The notes beneath the pieces were generated by a model. The model was given only the letters and a program-made list of their open reading frames with translations. It was not told where the DNA came from and made no database searches. Position numbers and translations under genes: made by a program. Positions 1 through 6,611 of a DNA stretch of 16,340 nucleotides are shown here, piece after piece (position 1 is the stretch's first letter; each line of letters opens with the position of its first letter). Source of the stretch: Taibaiella sp047605615 (GTDB taxonomy: Bacteria > Bacteroidota > Bacteroidia > Chitinophagales > Chitinophagaceae); contig JASGFI010000057.1 in assembly GCA_047605615.1 (NCBI GenBank), forward strand, positions 1 through 16,340, in the 5' to 3' direction.

Positions 1-96
1 AATGTCCATTACAACACATCGTCCAAAAAATAGCGTCATTTTCGTCCATTGCTCCTTTATTTGCTTTACCGCAGTGGCATTAGCAGCATCAATCAT
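1..96 (-). other. Left-edge region, possible start of a leftward ORF
   Basis: The 110 bases left of the groEL terminator hold no gene I recognise. On the minus strand a frame is open from an ATG at 96 to the window edge (32 codons). A second frame starts at an ATG at 49, preceded by AAGGAG (52-57) at only 2 nt. A plus-strand frame is also open here. The stretch is too short to choose between them or assign a product, so this could equally be non-coding sequence. Confidence 0.15.
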
Positions 97-110
97 TATC
101 TCCCCCCAAC

Positions 111-142
111 AAAATAAAAACTCCCCGCACTTTGGCGGGGAG
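111..142 (-). terminator. Rho-independent terminator of groES-groEL
   Basis: Read on the minus strand, CTCCCCGC and GCGGGGAG (121-128 and 135-142) form a perfect 8-bp GC-rich stem around a 6-nt loop, followed at once by a T-rich tail (TTTTTATTTT, 111-120). It lies 36 bp past the groEL stop codon, which is the expected place for the end of the chaperonin operon. Confidence 0.9.
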
Positions 143-178
143 CTATGATAAATGACAGTGTTGGCAAAAACCGGGTTA

Positions 179-1819
179 TTAGTAACCCATGTCCATGCCG
201 CCACCGGGCATACCGTGGCTATGGCCTGCACTTTCTTTGGGCGCCGGTTTGTCGGCTATCACACATTCGGTAGTCAGGAACATGGATGCGATAGACGCTG
301 CGTTTTCCAAAGCTACGCGGCTTACTTTTGTTGGGTCTATCACGCCGGCAGTTATCAGTTTTTCGTATTGCTCGGTACGTGCATTGAAACCAAAGTCGGC
401 TTTGCCTTCTTTTATTTTTTGTACGATGATGGAACCTTCCAGCCCGGCATTTTCAACTATGGTACGGATGGGGGCTTCCAAAGCACGGCGCACGATGGCT
501 ATGCCGGTAGTTTCATCGGTATTGTCGCCTTCCAATTTGGCCAAGGCATCTATGGCACGTATGTAGGCAGTACCGCCACCGGCTACTATGCCTTCTTCCA
601 CGGCGGCACGGGTAGCGTGCAGGGCATCGTCCACGCGGTCTTTCTTTTCTTTCATTTCCACTTCGGAAGAAGCACCTACGTACAACACGGCCACGCCCCC
701 GCTCAATTTAGCCAAGCGTTCTTGTAGTTTTTCGCGGTCGTAATCGCTGGTGGTAGTTTCTACTTGCGCTTTTATTTGGTTTACGCGGGCGGCGATGTCG
801 GCTTTCTTGCCTTTGCCACCTACTATGGTAGTGTTGTCTTTATCTATGGTCACGCTTTCGGCTTGGCCCAAATAAGCAAATTCGGCATTTTCCAATTTGT
901 AGCCTTGTTCTTCGCTGATAACGGTGCCGCCGGTCAACACTGCTATATCCTGCAACATTTCCTTGCGGCGGTCGCCGAAGCCGGGAGCCTTTACTGCGGC
1001 TATTTTCAACGAGCCACGCAATTTGTTGACAACCAGAGTAGCCAATGCTTCACCGTCAACGTCTTCGGCTATTATCAACAACGGACGGCCTTGTTGCACT
1101 ACCTTTTCGAGCATACCGATAATGTCCTTCATGGTGCTGATTTTTTTGTCGAAAATCAGGATGTAGGGATTGTCCAGCTCCACCTGCATTTTTTCGGTAT
1201 TGGTCACGAAATAAGGGCTAAGGTAACCGCGGTCGAATTGCATGCCTTCCACCACATCTACGGTAGTATCGGTGTTTTTCGATTCTTCAACGGTGATAAC
1301 GCCTTCGTTGCCCACCTTGGCCATGGCGGTGGCTATCAACCTGCCTATCTCGCTGTCGTTGTTGGCCGATATGGTACCTACTTGTTCTATTTTTTGGTTG
1401 TCGTTGCCTACTTTTTGCGCTTGTTTTTTCAAGTTGGCCACTACGGCGGTCACGGCTTTGTCTATGCCGCGTTTCAGGTCCATGGGGTTGGCGCCGGCGG
1501 CTACGTTTTTAACGCCTTCGCCTATGATGGCCTGGGCCAACACGGTAGCGGTGGTGGTGCCGTCGCCGGCTATGTCGGCTGTTTTGCTGGCCACTTCTTT
1601 CACCATTTGGGCACCCATGTTTTCGATGGGGTCTTCCAATTCTATTTCCTTGGCTACGGTTACGCCGTCTTTGGTTACGGCAGGTGCGCCAAATTTTTTC
1701 TCTATCACTACATTGCGACCTTTGGGGCCGAGGGTTACTTTCACGGCATCGGCCAGGGTATCCACGCCGCGTTTCATTTTGTTGCGGGCATCTATGTTAA
1801 AAAGAATTTGTTTAGCCAT
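179..1819 (-). CDS. groEL: Chaperonin GroEL (Hsp60)
   Basis: 60-kDa chaperonin subunit. Fourteen copies form the double ring that encloses unfolded proteins and folds them in ATP-driven cycles with GroES in the cytoplasm. The 546-residue length is normal for the family. The start MAKQILFN is the conserved GroEL start. Visible signatures are the nucleotide-binding TLGPKGRNVV (about 29-38), TKDGVTVAKEI (49-59), GDGTTTATVL (85-94, containing the ATPase Asp equivalent to E. coli Asp87) and EEGIVAGGGTA near residue 408. The protein ends in the usual Gly/Met-rich tail, here with two His residues (GHSHGMPGGG). groES lies 30 bp upstream on the same strand, so the pair is the standard groESL operon, and the strong hairpin downstream closes it. 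Long open frames on the opposite strand here are codon-bias shadows. Confidence 0.99.
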   Translation of the reverse strand: MAKQILFNIDARNKMKRGVDTLADAVKVTLGPKGRNVVIEKKFGAPAVTKDGVTVAKEIELEDPIENMGAQMVKEVASKTADIAGDGTTTATVLAQAIIGEGVKNVAAGANPMDLKRGIDKAVTAVVANLKKQAQKVGNDNQKIEQVGTISANNDSEIGRLIATAMAKVGNEGVITVEESKNTDTTVDVVEGMQFDRGYLSPYFVTNTEKMQVELDNPYILIFDKKISTMKDIIGMLEKVVQQGRPLLIIAEDVDGEALATLVVNKLRGSLKIAAVKAPGFGDRRKEMLQDIAVLTGGTVISEEQGYKLENAEFAYLGQAESVTIDKDNTTIVGGKGKKADIAARVNQIKAQVETTTSDYDREKLQERLAKLSGGVAVLYVGASSEVEMKEKKDRVDDALHATRAAVEEGIVAGGGTAYIRAIDALAKLEGDNTDETTGIAIVRRALEAPIRTIVENAGLEGSIIVQKIKEGKADFGFNARTEQYEKLITAGVIDPTKVSRVALENAASIASMFLTTECVIADKPAPKESAGHSHGMPGGGMDMGY

Positions 1820-1849
1820 TGCTATTGAATTTTTAGTTTTGAATTATAC

Positions 1850-2131
1850 TTACACTATTGCCAAAATATCGCTTTCGCGCATGATCAGCAGGTCTTCGCC
1901 GTCTATGTTGATTTCGGTGCCGGCATATTTGCCGTACAATACGGTGTCGCCAGGTTTAACCGTTACGGGTTCGTCTTTCTTGCCGGGACCGGCAGCCACT
2001 ACGGTGCCGCGTTGCGGTTTTTCCTTGGCGGTATCGGGGATGATGATGCCGCCGGCGGTTTTGGTTTCGGCGGGGGCCGGTTTCACTATTACCCGGTCGT
2101 GCAGGGGCATGATGCTTGCTTTCTTAGCCAT
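1850..2131 (-). CDS. groES: Co-chaperonin GroES
   Basis: 10-kDa co-chaperonin that caps the GroEL cavity as a heptamer. The sequence shows the N-terminal MPLHDRVIVKP segment (8-18), the mobile-loop motif GGIIIPDTAKEKPQRG (27-42) that contacts GroEL, and VLYGKYAGTE with DLLIMRESDILA towards the C-terminus. I chose the ATG at 2131, giving 93 residues. A TTG two codons further upstream (2137) is open in frame but less likely. It is the first gene of the leftward groESL operon, with 30 bp to groEL. No Shine-Dalgarno sequence is obvious, which is common in Bacteroidota. A candidate promoter with an inverted repeat over its -33 region lies at 2162-2202. Confidence 0.98.
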   Translation of the reverse strand: MAKKASIMPLHDRVIVKPAPAETKTAGGIIIPDTAKEKPQRGTVVAAGPGKKDEPVTVKPGDTVLYGKYAGTEINIDGEDLLIMRESDILAIV

Positions 2132-2161
2132 AGTCAAATTGAGTATTTAAATTTTATCGTT

Positions 2162-2202
2162 AAAAATTACACCAATGAATTTGCGCAGCAAGACTGCGTA
2201 AA
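2162..2202 (-). promoter_or_regulatory. Candidate groES promoter with inverted repeat over -33
   Basis: On the minus strand TTG (2189-2191) is followed after 19 nt by TAATTTTT (2162-2169), one base off the Bacteroidota -7 consensus TAnnTTTG. This would place the transcript start about 26 nt before the groES ATG. The -33 TTG sits inside an inverted repeat, TTTGCGCAG (2180-2188), 5 nt, CTGCGTAAA (2194-2202), with 8 of 9 bases paired. That is a plausible operator position for a repressor. No CIRCE element is present. The promoter and operator calls are inferences. Confidence 0.35.
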
Positions 2203-2299
2203 AACATTGCTTGGGCAGCTAAAAATATGCCACACGGCCAAAAAGGACAATTTTGCAGTTGGGGGCAAAGTATTGATGATAATCGGGTAAGGGTTGACC

Positions 2300-2341
2300 G
2301 CCAAATTTGCTGGTGGGGCGGGCGGCAGGGGTAAATTTGGC
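2300..2341 (+). promoter_or_regulatory. Candidate dnaX promoter flanked by an inverted repeat
   Basis: TTTG (2306-2309), 22 nt, then TAAATTTG (2332-2339), an exact match to TAnnTTTG. The predicted start is near 2344, leaving a leader of about 158 nt before dnaX. The two elements are embedded in a perfect 9-bp inverted repeat, GCCAAATTT (2300-2308) and AAATTTGGC (2333-2341), separated by 24 nt. The 370-bp interval between groES and dnaX holds otherwise only the groES promoter region. I see no gene in it. Confidence 0.45.
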
Positions 2342-2501
2342 AGGGATTGGCACTGCAACCTTCAGGGTTCGTTATATGTGCCGCCGAATATAGAAGCAGA
2401 AAACGTAGCCGGATAAACAAGCCATGCCCGACTATTGGGTAAGAATAAAAATTGCCCCGGTTGCCCTTTGCCGATTGCGCTCTTTTTCGGAACTTGCAAC
2501 C

Positions 2502-4415
2502 ATGTCCGAACAGTATATAGTGTCCGCCCGAAAGTATCGCCCGCAAACCTTCGATACCGTGGTGGGGCAGCAGCACATAACCACTACCCTAAAAAACGCC
2601 ATCAAGACCCAGCACCTGGCTCATGCCTATCTGTTCTGCGGCCCGCGTGGCGTGGGCAAGACCACTTGCGCCCGCATATTGGCCCGCACCATCAATTGCG
2701 AAAACCCTACCGACGATATGGAAGCCTGCGGCCAATGCGGCACCTGCCTTTCGTTCAAAGACAATACCAGCTTCAATATTTTTGAACTCGATGCCGCCAG
2801 CAACAACTCGGTGGACGATATACGTTCGCTTACGGAGCAAGTGCGCTACGCCCCGCAACACGGCAAGTACAAAATATACATCATAGATGAGGTGCACATG
2901 CTCAGTACCGCGGCTTTCAATGCCTTCTTGAAAACATTGGAAGAACCGCCCGGCTACGCCATTTTCATCTTGGCCACTACCGAAAAACACAAAATACTGC
3001 CCACTATCCTGAGCCGCTGCCAAATCTTTGATTTCAAAAGAATACAGACTGAGGGCATAGCGGGCCATTTGGCCAATATTTGCGCCAAGGAAAATGTAGC
3101 GGCCCAGCCGAGCGCGCTGCACATCATAGCCCAAAAGAGCGAAGGCTGCATGCGCGATGCCTTGTCTATGATGGACAGGATAACGGGTTTTACCAACGGG
3201 CAACTTACCTATACCCAAACGGTAGAACACCTCAACATACTGGATGCGGATATTTACTTCAAATTGGGCGATATATTGCTGGCCAAGGACATTGGCGCGG
3301 CCCTGCTGATGCTGGACGATATACTGCAACGCGGCTTTGAGGGCGATGTGATACTGAACGGTTTTGCCGAACATTTCCGCAACCTTTTATTGAGCAAAGA
3401 CGGCCGCATGGCGCGCCTGCTCGATGTTCCCGAAGAACACCGCCGCCAATATTTCGACAAGGCGCAAATGGTACCTTCGGCCTATATACTAAGCGGGCTA
3501 AGCATTTTGAACGAAGCCGAACTGGGCTTCCGCACGGCCTTGAACAAAAGGCTGCACCTGGAGCTATGCCTCATAAGGCTTTGCTACCTCAACGATGTAC
3601 TCGACACCAACACATTGGCACCGCAAGGTGTCGAACTAAAAAAAAAACCTGATACCCCAAGTATAGCCGCCCCCGATGTACCGGAAGGAGCAGCGGCAAA
3701 GCCCTTGCAGGCAACAATGCCCCAACCCGTTACCGAACCAACAATAGTGGCCGGCACACCGCCTCCAGCCTTTGAAACTCTGCGGCAGGATGACAACGTG
3801 CCTTCGGTTCCGGAAATGGCAAATGTCCGCATAAACGGAACACCGGAAAATATAGGACTACCTGCACACCCGCCTAATATTGGGACAGCCCCGCAGGAAA
3901 CCGCCGCCCCGATGCAGCCTTATGCCAATACGTCTGCAACCCTACCCGGCAAACGTCCCAAGCTGGGGCGCAACCTGTTGCGGCACATACAGGAGCAAAA
4001 CAGCCAATCGGGCGAAGAAGCAGGCGAACCGGTAACGCTGAACCAGCAAGAGGCCGATTTGTTGTTGGAAAAATTCAGGAAACATGTACGCGAAGAACTG
4101 AAACAGTTGCCCATGGCCGCACAGCTGGACGTAATGAACATTGAATACGTTTCCGCCAACGAATTGCGGTTGGTATGCACCAGCGAACTAAACCAGATAT
4201 ATGCCAACAGCCAGCAGGGCTTGTTCCTTGATTTTGGCAAAAAATATACCCGCATCGCCGACTTGCGCATAAAAATTACGCTGGACGAAAACGCACTGAC
4301 GAAAACGCCCGCCGAAAAAGTATTGACCAAACAGGAAATATACGAACAGATGACCCTGCGCAACCCGGCCTTGAAAGCCTTGCGCGACGGGCTGAACATG
4401 CAGTTGGATTATTAG
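2502..4415 (+). CDS. dnaX: DNA polymerase III subunit tau/gamma (clamp loader ATPase)
   Basis: DnaX is the motor subunit of the clamp loader, which opens the beta clamp and places it on primed DNA. The tau form also links the polymerase cores. Residues 1 to about 365 are the AAA+ core: Walker A GPRGVGKT (47-54), four zinc-binding Cys (66, 76, 79, 82), Walker B IYIIDE (125-130) with DEVH, and the SRC arginine-finger motif (171-173). A Pro/Ala-rich linker (about 383-480) and a C-terminal tau-like domain follow. The length of 637 residues is close to E. coli tau (643). I start at MSEQYIVSARKYRPQTF (2502) because it matches the family start. An in-frame ATG at 2424 would add 26 residues unlike any DnaX. 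A ten-A run at codons 379-382 marks a possible gamma-forming slippage site, listed separately. The gene converges on the thioesterase with a 3-bp gap. Confidence 0.97.
   Translation: MSEQYIVSARKYRPQTFDTVVGQQHITTTLKNAIKTQHLAHAYLFCGPRGVGKTTCARILARTINCENPTDDMEACGQCGTCLSFKDNTSFNIFELDAASNNSVDDIRSLTEQVRYAPQHGKYKIYIIDEVHMLSTAAFNAFLKTLEEPPGYAIFILATTEKHKILPTILSRCQIFDFKRIQTEGIAGHLANICAKENVAAQPSALHIIAQKSEGCMRDALSMMDRITGFTNGQLTYTQTVEHLNILDADIYFKLGDILLAKDIGAALLMLDDILQRGFEGDVILNGFAEHFRNLLLSKDGRMARLLDVPEEHRRQYFDKAQMVPSAYILSGLSILNEAELGFRTALNKRLHLELCLIRLCYLNDVLDTNTLAPQGVELKKKPDTPSIAAPDVPEGAAAKPLQATMPQPVTEPTIVAGTPPPAFETLRQDDNVPSVPEMANVRINGTPENIGLPAHPPNIGTAPQETAAPMQPYANTSATLPGKRPKLGRNLLRHIQEQNSQSGEEAGEPVTLNQQEADLLLEKFRKHVREELKQLPMAAQLDVMNIEYVSANELRLVCTSELNQIYANSQQGLFLDFGKKYTRIADLRIKITLDENALTKTPAEKVLTKQEIYEQMTLRNPALKALRDGLNMQLDY
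3638..3652 (+). promoter_or_regulatory. Candidate slippage site in dnaX: ten-A run with an immediate out-of-frame stop
   Basis: The dnaX codons CTA AAA AAA AAA CCT give ten consecutive A (3638-3647), encoding L379 to K382 at the junction of the AAA+ core and the variable linker. Gaining one A, or a -1 ribosomal shift, reads ACC TGA and stops at 3650-3652, giving 383 residues. Losing one A (+1) reads on to TAG at 3664-3666, giving 387 residues. An SD-like AAGGTG (3625-3630) lies 7 nt upstream. E. coli and Thermus thermophilus dnaX make gamma at A-runs in this same region, by ribosomal frameshifting and by transcript slippage respectively. I saw no strong hairpin just downstream. Slippage here is an inference. 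Confidence 0.6.
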
Positions 4416-4418
4416 AGC

Positions 4419-4934
4419 CTAACCAAACAGTGCCTTCAATTCGCCTGCATCTTGCGGCTTCAACTTTCCGGCCAGCAACAGCCGTAGTTGGCGGCGGCGC
4501 AGCGCACCGTCGTACATGGTTAGCTCTTCTTCTGTTTCGGGTATCAATTCCGGCACCGTGTAGGGTTTGCCATTGGCTCCCAGCGACACGAAGGTGAAAA
4601 ATGCCTCGTTGCTCAGGTATTTGTGTTGCGATTTAAAATCTTCCCCCCACACTTTCAGCGATATTTCCATCGAGGTGTTGAACGCCCGTGTCACTTTCGA
4701 TTCGATAGTGACCACATCGCCCAATTTTATGGGGTTGGCAAAGGAAATATTGTCCACCGAAGCGGTTACGGCTATGGTGTTGCAGTGTTTTTGTGCAGCT
4801 ATGCCGGCAGCTATGTCCATCCAGTACATCAGTTTGCCGCCCATTAAATTGGCCAAGGTATTTGTTTCGCCGGGCAACACCAATTCGGTCATTATCGTGT
4901 GCGATTCTGCTGCTTTTTTGGCTACGGGTTTCAT
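4419..4934 (-). CDS. Acyl-CoA thioesterase, hotdog fold (YciA/ACOT type)
   Basis: Hydrolyses acyl-CoA thioesters to free acid and CoA in the cytoplasm. The 171-residue protein carries the single-hotdog signature: N29, GG (32-33) and MYWMDIAAG (36-44) with the catalytic-type Asp40, followed by the second beta strand block AVTASVDNISFANPIKLGD (55-73) and VWGED (95-99), as in YciA and BACH-type thioesterases. The substrate chain length cannot be read from the sequence. It starts 16 bp after the tsaB stop on the same strand and has no promoter of its own that I can see, so it is probably co-transcribed with tsaB. Its stop codon faces that of dnaX across 3 bp, leaving no room for a terminator between them. 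Confidence 0.9.
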   Translation of the reverse strand: MKPVAKKAAESHTIMTELVLPGETNTLANLMGGKLMYWMDIAAGIAAQKHCNTIAVTASVDNISFANPIKLGDVVTIESKVTRAFNTSMEISLKVWGEDFKSQHKYLSNEAFFTFVSLGANGKPYTVPELIPETEEELTMYDGALRRRQLRLLLAGKLKPQDAGELKALFG

Positions 4935-4950
4935 GTTTATTGTTGTGTGG

Positions 4951-5598
4951 TTATGGCTTTCTGGGCGTGGTGGTGTAGGCTGCTTTTAAATAAAAAGGTT
5001 CGGAATAGGCCAGGTCGTCAAAGGCTTGCAGCGCATACCGTTCTTCTGCCAGGGGCAACCAATGTTCGGCCGCTATCATTTTATCGTTGGCGGTAAGCAT
5101 CTGTTTGTTGTCGCCATGCAGCAGTTCGTCGTCGGTGTAGAGCGCAAGTCCGCCCGCCAATGCGCCCAACTCGTGTTCAAATATATGGCGGGGTGCTGTT
5201 ATCGGCTTTTTGTCTTGCCGGTAGGACGCAAAAAAAAATTCTCCGTTTCGAGCCTTTATAGCCAGCGCAAAAGCCGTGTCGGCAGCCAGTTGTGCGGCTA
5301 TCAGGTCCAATGTGTTGAACAGCATCAAAGGCAATTGCCGCACGAAGGCTATGCCTTTTGCCACACTTAAACCCACGCGCAAACCGGTATAAGAACCCGG
5401 CCCGGCACAAACGCAGATACCGTTCAGGTTGCAGAAATCAGTGTTGGCTTGGCGCAGTACATCTTCAATCAAAAAATTGATTTTGGCTGCTTGCTCGTGT
5501 GCGTCCGCCAAATGGCCGATGCCCATTACGGTGCCATCAACGCTTGCGGCAGCCATGCCTTGCGAGCCGGCAGTATCTATGTATAACAGTTGGGGCAT
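4951..5598 (-). CDS. tsaB: tRNA t6A synthesis protein TsaB (YeaZ family)
   Basis: Partner of TsaD and TsaE in making N6-threonylcarbamoyladenosine at position 37 of ANN-decoding tRNAs. TsaB is an inactive ASKHA-fold paralogue that dimerises with TsaD. The 215-residue protein begins with the typical strand and DTA motif (LLYIDTAGS, 4-12) and has the family hallmark CAGPGSYTGLRVG (64-76), followed by LSVAKGIAF. C-terminal sequence diverges, as usual in this family. It is the first gene of a leftward pair with the thioesterase. Its promoter box TACTTTTG (5630-5637) lies 31 bp upstream of the ATG, back to back with that of ridA. Confidence 0.95.
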   Translation of the reverse strand: MPQLLYIDTAGSQGMAAASVDGTVMGIGHLADAHEQAAKINFLIEDVLRQANTDFCNLNGICVCAGPGSYTGLRVGLSVAKGIAFVRQLPLMLFNTLDLIAAQLAADTAFALAIKARNGEFFFASYRQDKKPITAPRHIFEHELGALAGGLALYTDDELLHGDNKQMLTANDKMIAAEHWLPLAEERYALQAFDDLAYSEPFYLKAAYTTTPRKP

Positions 5599-5629
5599 TG
5601 CGATTTTTTGATGCCTGATGACAAGGGTG

Positions 5630-5646
5630 CAAAAGTATTACATTTG
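5630..5646. promoter_or_regulatory. Overlapping divergent promoters for tsaB and ridA
   Basis: CAAAAGTA (5630-5637), read leftward as TACTTTTG, is the tsaB -7 element. One base later TACATTTG (5639-5646) is the ridA -7 element on the other strand. Both match TAnnTTTG exactly. Together they make a 17-bp near-perfect palindrome with one mismatched pair. Neither has a clear TTG -33 element at 17-23 nt. The two polymerases could hardly bind at once, so alternation or competition between the two genes is inferred. Confidence 0.6.
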
Positions 5647-5650
5647 CCAG

Positions 5651-6031
5651 ATGGAAAAGAAAATAATCAATACCGATGCCGCGCCCGCACCCATCGGCCC
5701 CTATAACCAAGCGGTGCAAACGGCCAACCTGCTGTTTGTATCGGGCCAAATACCCTTGGATGCCGCCACGGGCCAATTGGTGACCACCGGCATTCAGGAT
5801 GCCACGCAAAAGGTAATGCAAAACCTTGAAGCCATCTTGAAAACTGCCGGTGCCGGTTTTGGCAACGTGGTAAAAGCTACCATTTTCCTTACCGACATGG
5901 CGCAATTTGGGGCGGTGAACCAAGTGTATGGCCAATATTTCGACAACGCCGCACCCGCCCGCGAATGTGTACAAGTGGCTGCCTTGCCCAAAGGCGTGGA
6001 GGTGGAGATTTCGGTTGTTGCGGCTTTGTAA
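5651..6031 (+). CDS. ridA: Reactive intermediate/imine deaminase RidA
   Basis: RidA (YjgF/UK114 family) hydrolyses reactive 2-aminoacrylate and other enamine/imine products of PLP enzymes to keto acids and ammonia, protecting PLP enzymes from damage. It forms cytoplasmic trimers. The 126-residue length from the ATG at 5651 is standard, and the start MEKKIINTDAAPAPIGPYNQA matches the family. Motifs include the IGPYNQA segment (15-21), SGQIPLD (31-37) and the active-site Arg104 in ParEC (102-106), with the acidic VEVEI near the end. An upstream in-frame ATG at 5618 would precede the promoter box and is rejected. The box TACATTTG ends only 4 nt before this ATG, so the mRNA is probably leaderless. 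That also supports this start. Confidence 0.96.
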   Translation: MEKKIINTDAAPAPIGPYNQAVQTANLLFVSGQIPLDAATGQLVTTGIQDATQKVMQNLEAILKTAGAGFGNVVKATIFLTDMAQFGAVNQVYGQYFDNAAPARECVQVAALPKGVEVEISVVAAL

Positions 6032-6192
6032 GGGATGAGAATTATCGGCAAACCCAACCTCCAAATTTATTCCGGGTAAGGGCGTTGCTTTATTTGGGGG
6101 AAGATTTTTACCCAATACAGTTTTTGCAAAGCAAATGCCGTCAACAAAAAAATGCCCGGCTTGTCATCGCTCCACCAAAACTCCCTAAAAAA

Positions 6193-6558
6193 ATGCCCAA
6201 CAAAAAAACACTGCTCATCGGTGCCTCCGAAAACCCGCAACGTTACAGCAATATGGCCATACGCAGCCTCCGCCAACACCGACATGAAGTGCTTGCGATA
6301 GGTAACGGAACGGGTACGGTTGCCGATGTGCATTTCACCAAGGAACGCCCCGGCGTTAGGGATATAGACACCGTTACGCTGTATCTGGCCCCGGCAAGGC
6401 AAAAAGAATATTACGACTATATTTTGGGCCTGCAACCAAGGCGCATCATATTCAACCCGGGTACCGAAAACCCAGAACTGGGGCAGCTTGCCGAAGCCAA
6501 AGGCATCAAAATAATGGAAGCCTGCACATTGGTATTGCTGCATACGGGGCAGTACTAA
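6193..6558 (+). CDS. CoA-binding domain protein (Rossmann fold, CoA_binding_2 type)
   Basis: A 121-residue stand-alone CoA-binding Rossmann domain of the YccU type. The N-terminal strand and loop LLIGASENPQRYSNMAI (7-23) match the nucleotide-binding start of that family, FNPGTENPE (87-95) is its second signature, and the C-terminal segment MEACTLVLLHTGQY (108-121) its third, with the conserved Cys. The precise role of these small proteins is not known, and nothing here suggests a substrate beyond CoA or a related nucleotide. The start is the only Met in frame. The gene follows ridA by 161 bp with no exact promoter box between, so either readthrough from ridA or an atypical promoter drives it. 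It converges on the NamZ-like gene. Confidence 0.85.
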   Translation: MPNKKTLLIGASENPQRYSNMAIRSLRQHRHEVLAIGNGTGTVADVHFTKERPGVRDIDTVTLYLAPARQKEYYDYILGLQPRRIIFNPGTENPELGQLAEAKGIKIMEACTLVLLHTGQY

Positions 6559-6559
6559 T

Positions 6560-6579
6560 TGCGGCAAATATTGGCCGCA
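6560..6579 (+). terminator. Possible weak terminator between CoA-binding and NamZ-like genes
   Basis: TGCGGC (6560-6565) and GCCGCA (6574-6579) pair as a 6-bp GC-rich stem with an 8-nt loop, just after the CoA-binding stop codon. Only a broken T tract (GTTTCTTTG) follows on the plus strand, and nothing T-rich lies on the other side. It is the only hairpin in this 53-bp convergent gap. Confidence 0.35.
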
Positions 6580-6611
6580 GCGGTTTCTTTGCGTTCGTTG
6601 CGGGAAAAACA

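Noticed and set aside
152..1828. Long open frames antisense to groEL (191 and 354 codons)
   Set aside because: They mirror the codon bias of groEL, show low-complexity aromatic/Gly-rich translations and match no family. The groEL reading is unambiguous.
2132..2420. CIRCE/HrcA operator upstream of groES
   Set aside because: I looked for TTAGCACTC-N9-GAGTGCTAA and found nothing close. The inverted repeat present has different arms and a 5-nt spacer.
6060..6085. Repeated CCGGGTAA-type phrase near 6069 and 10890
   Set aside because: The match is only about ten bases with diverging flanks and no structure, so it is compatible with chance.
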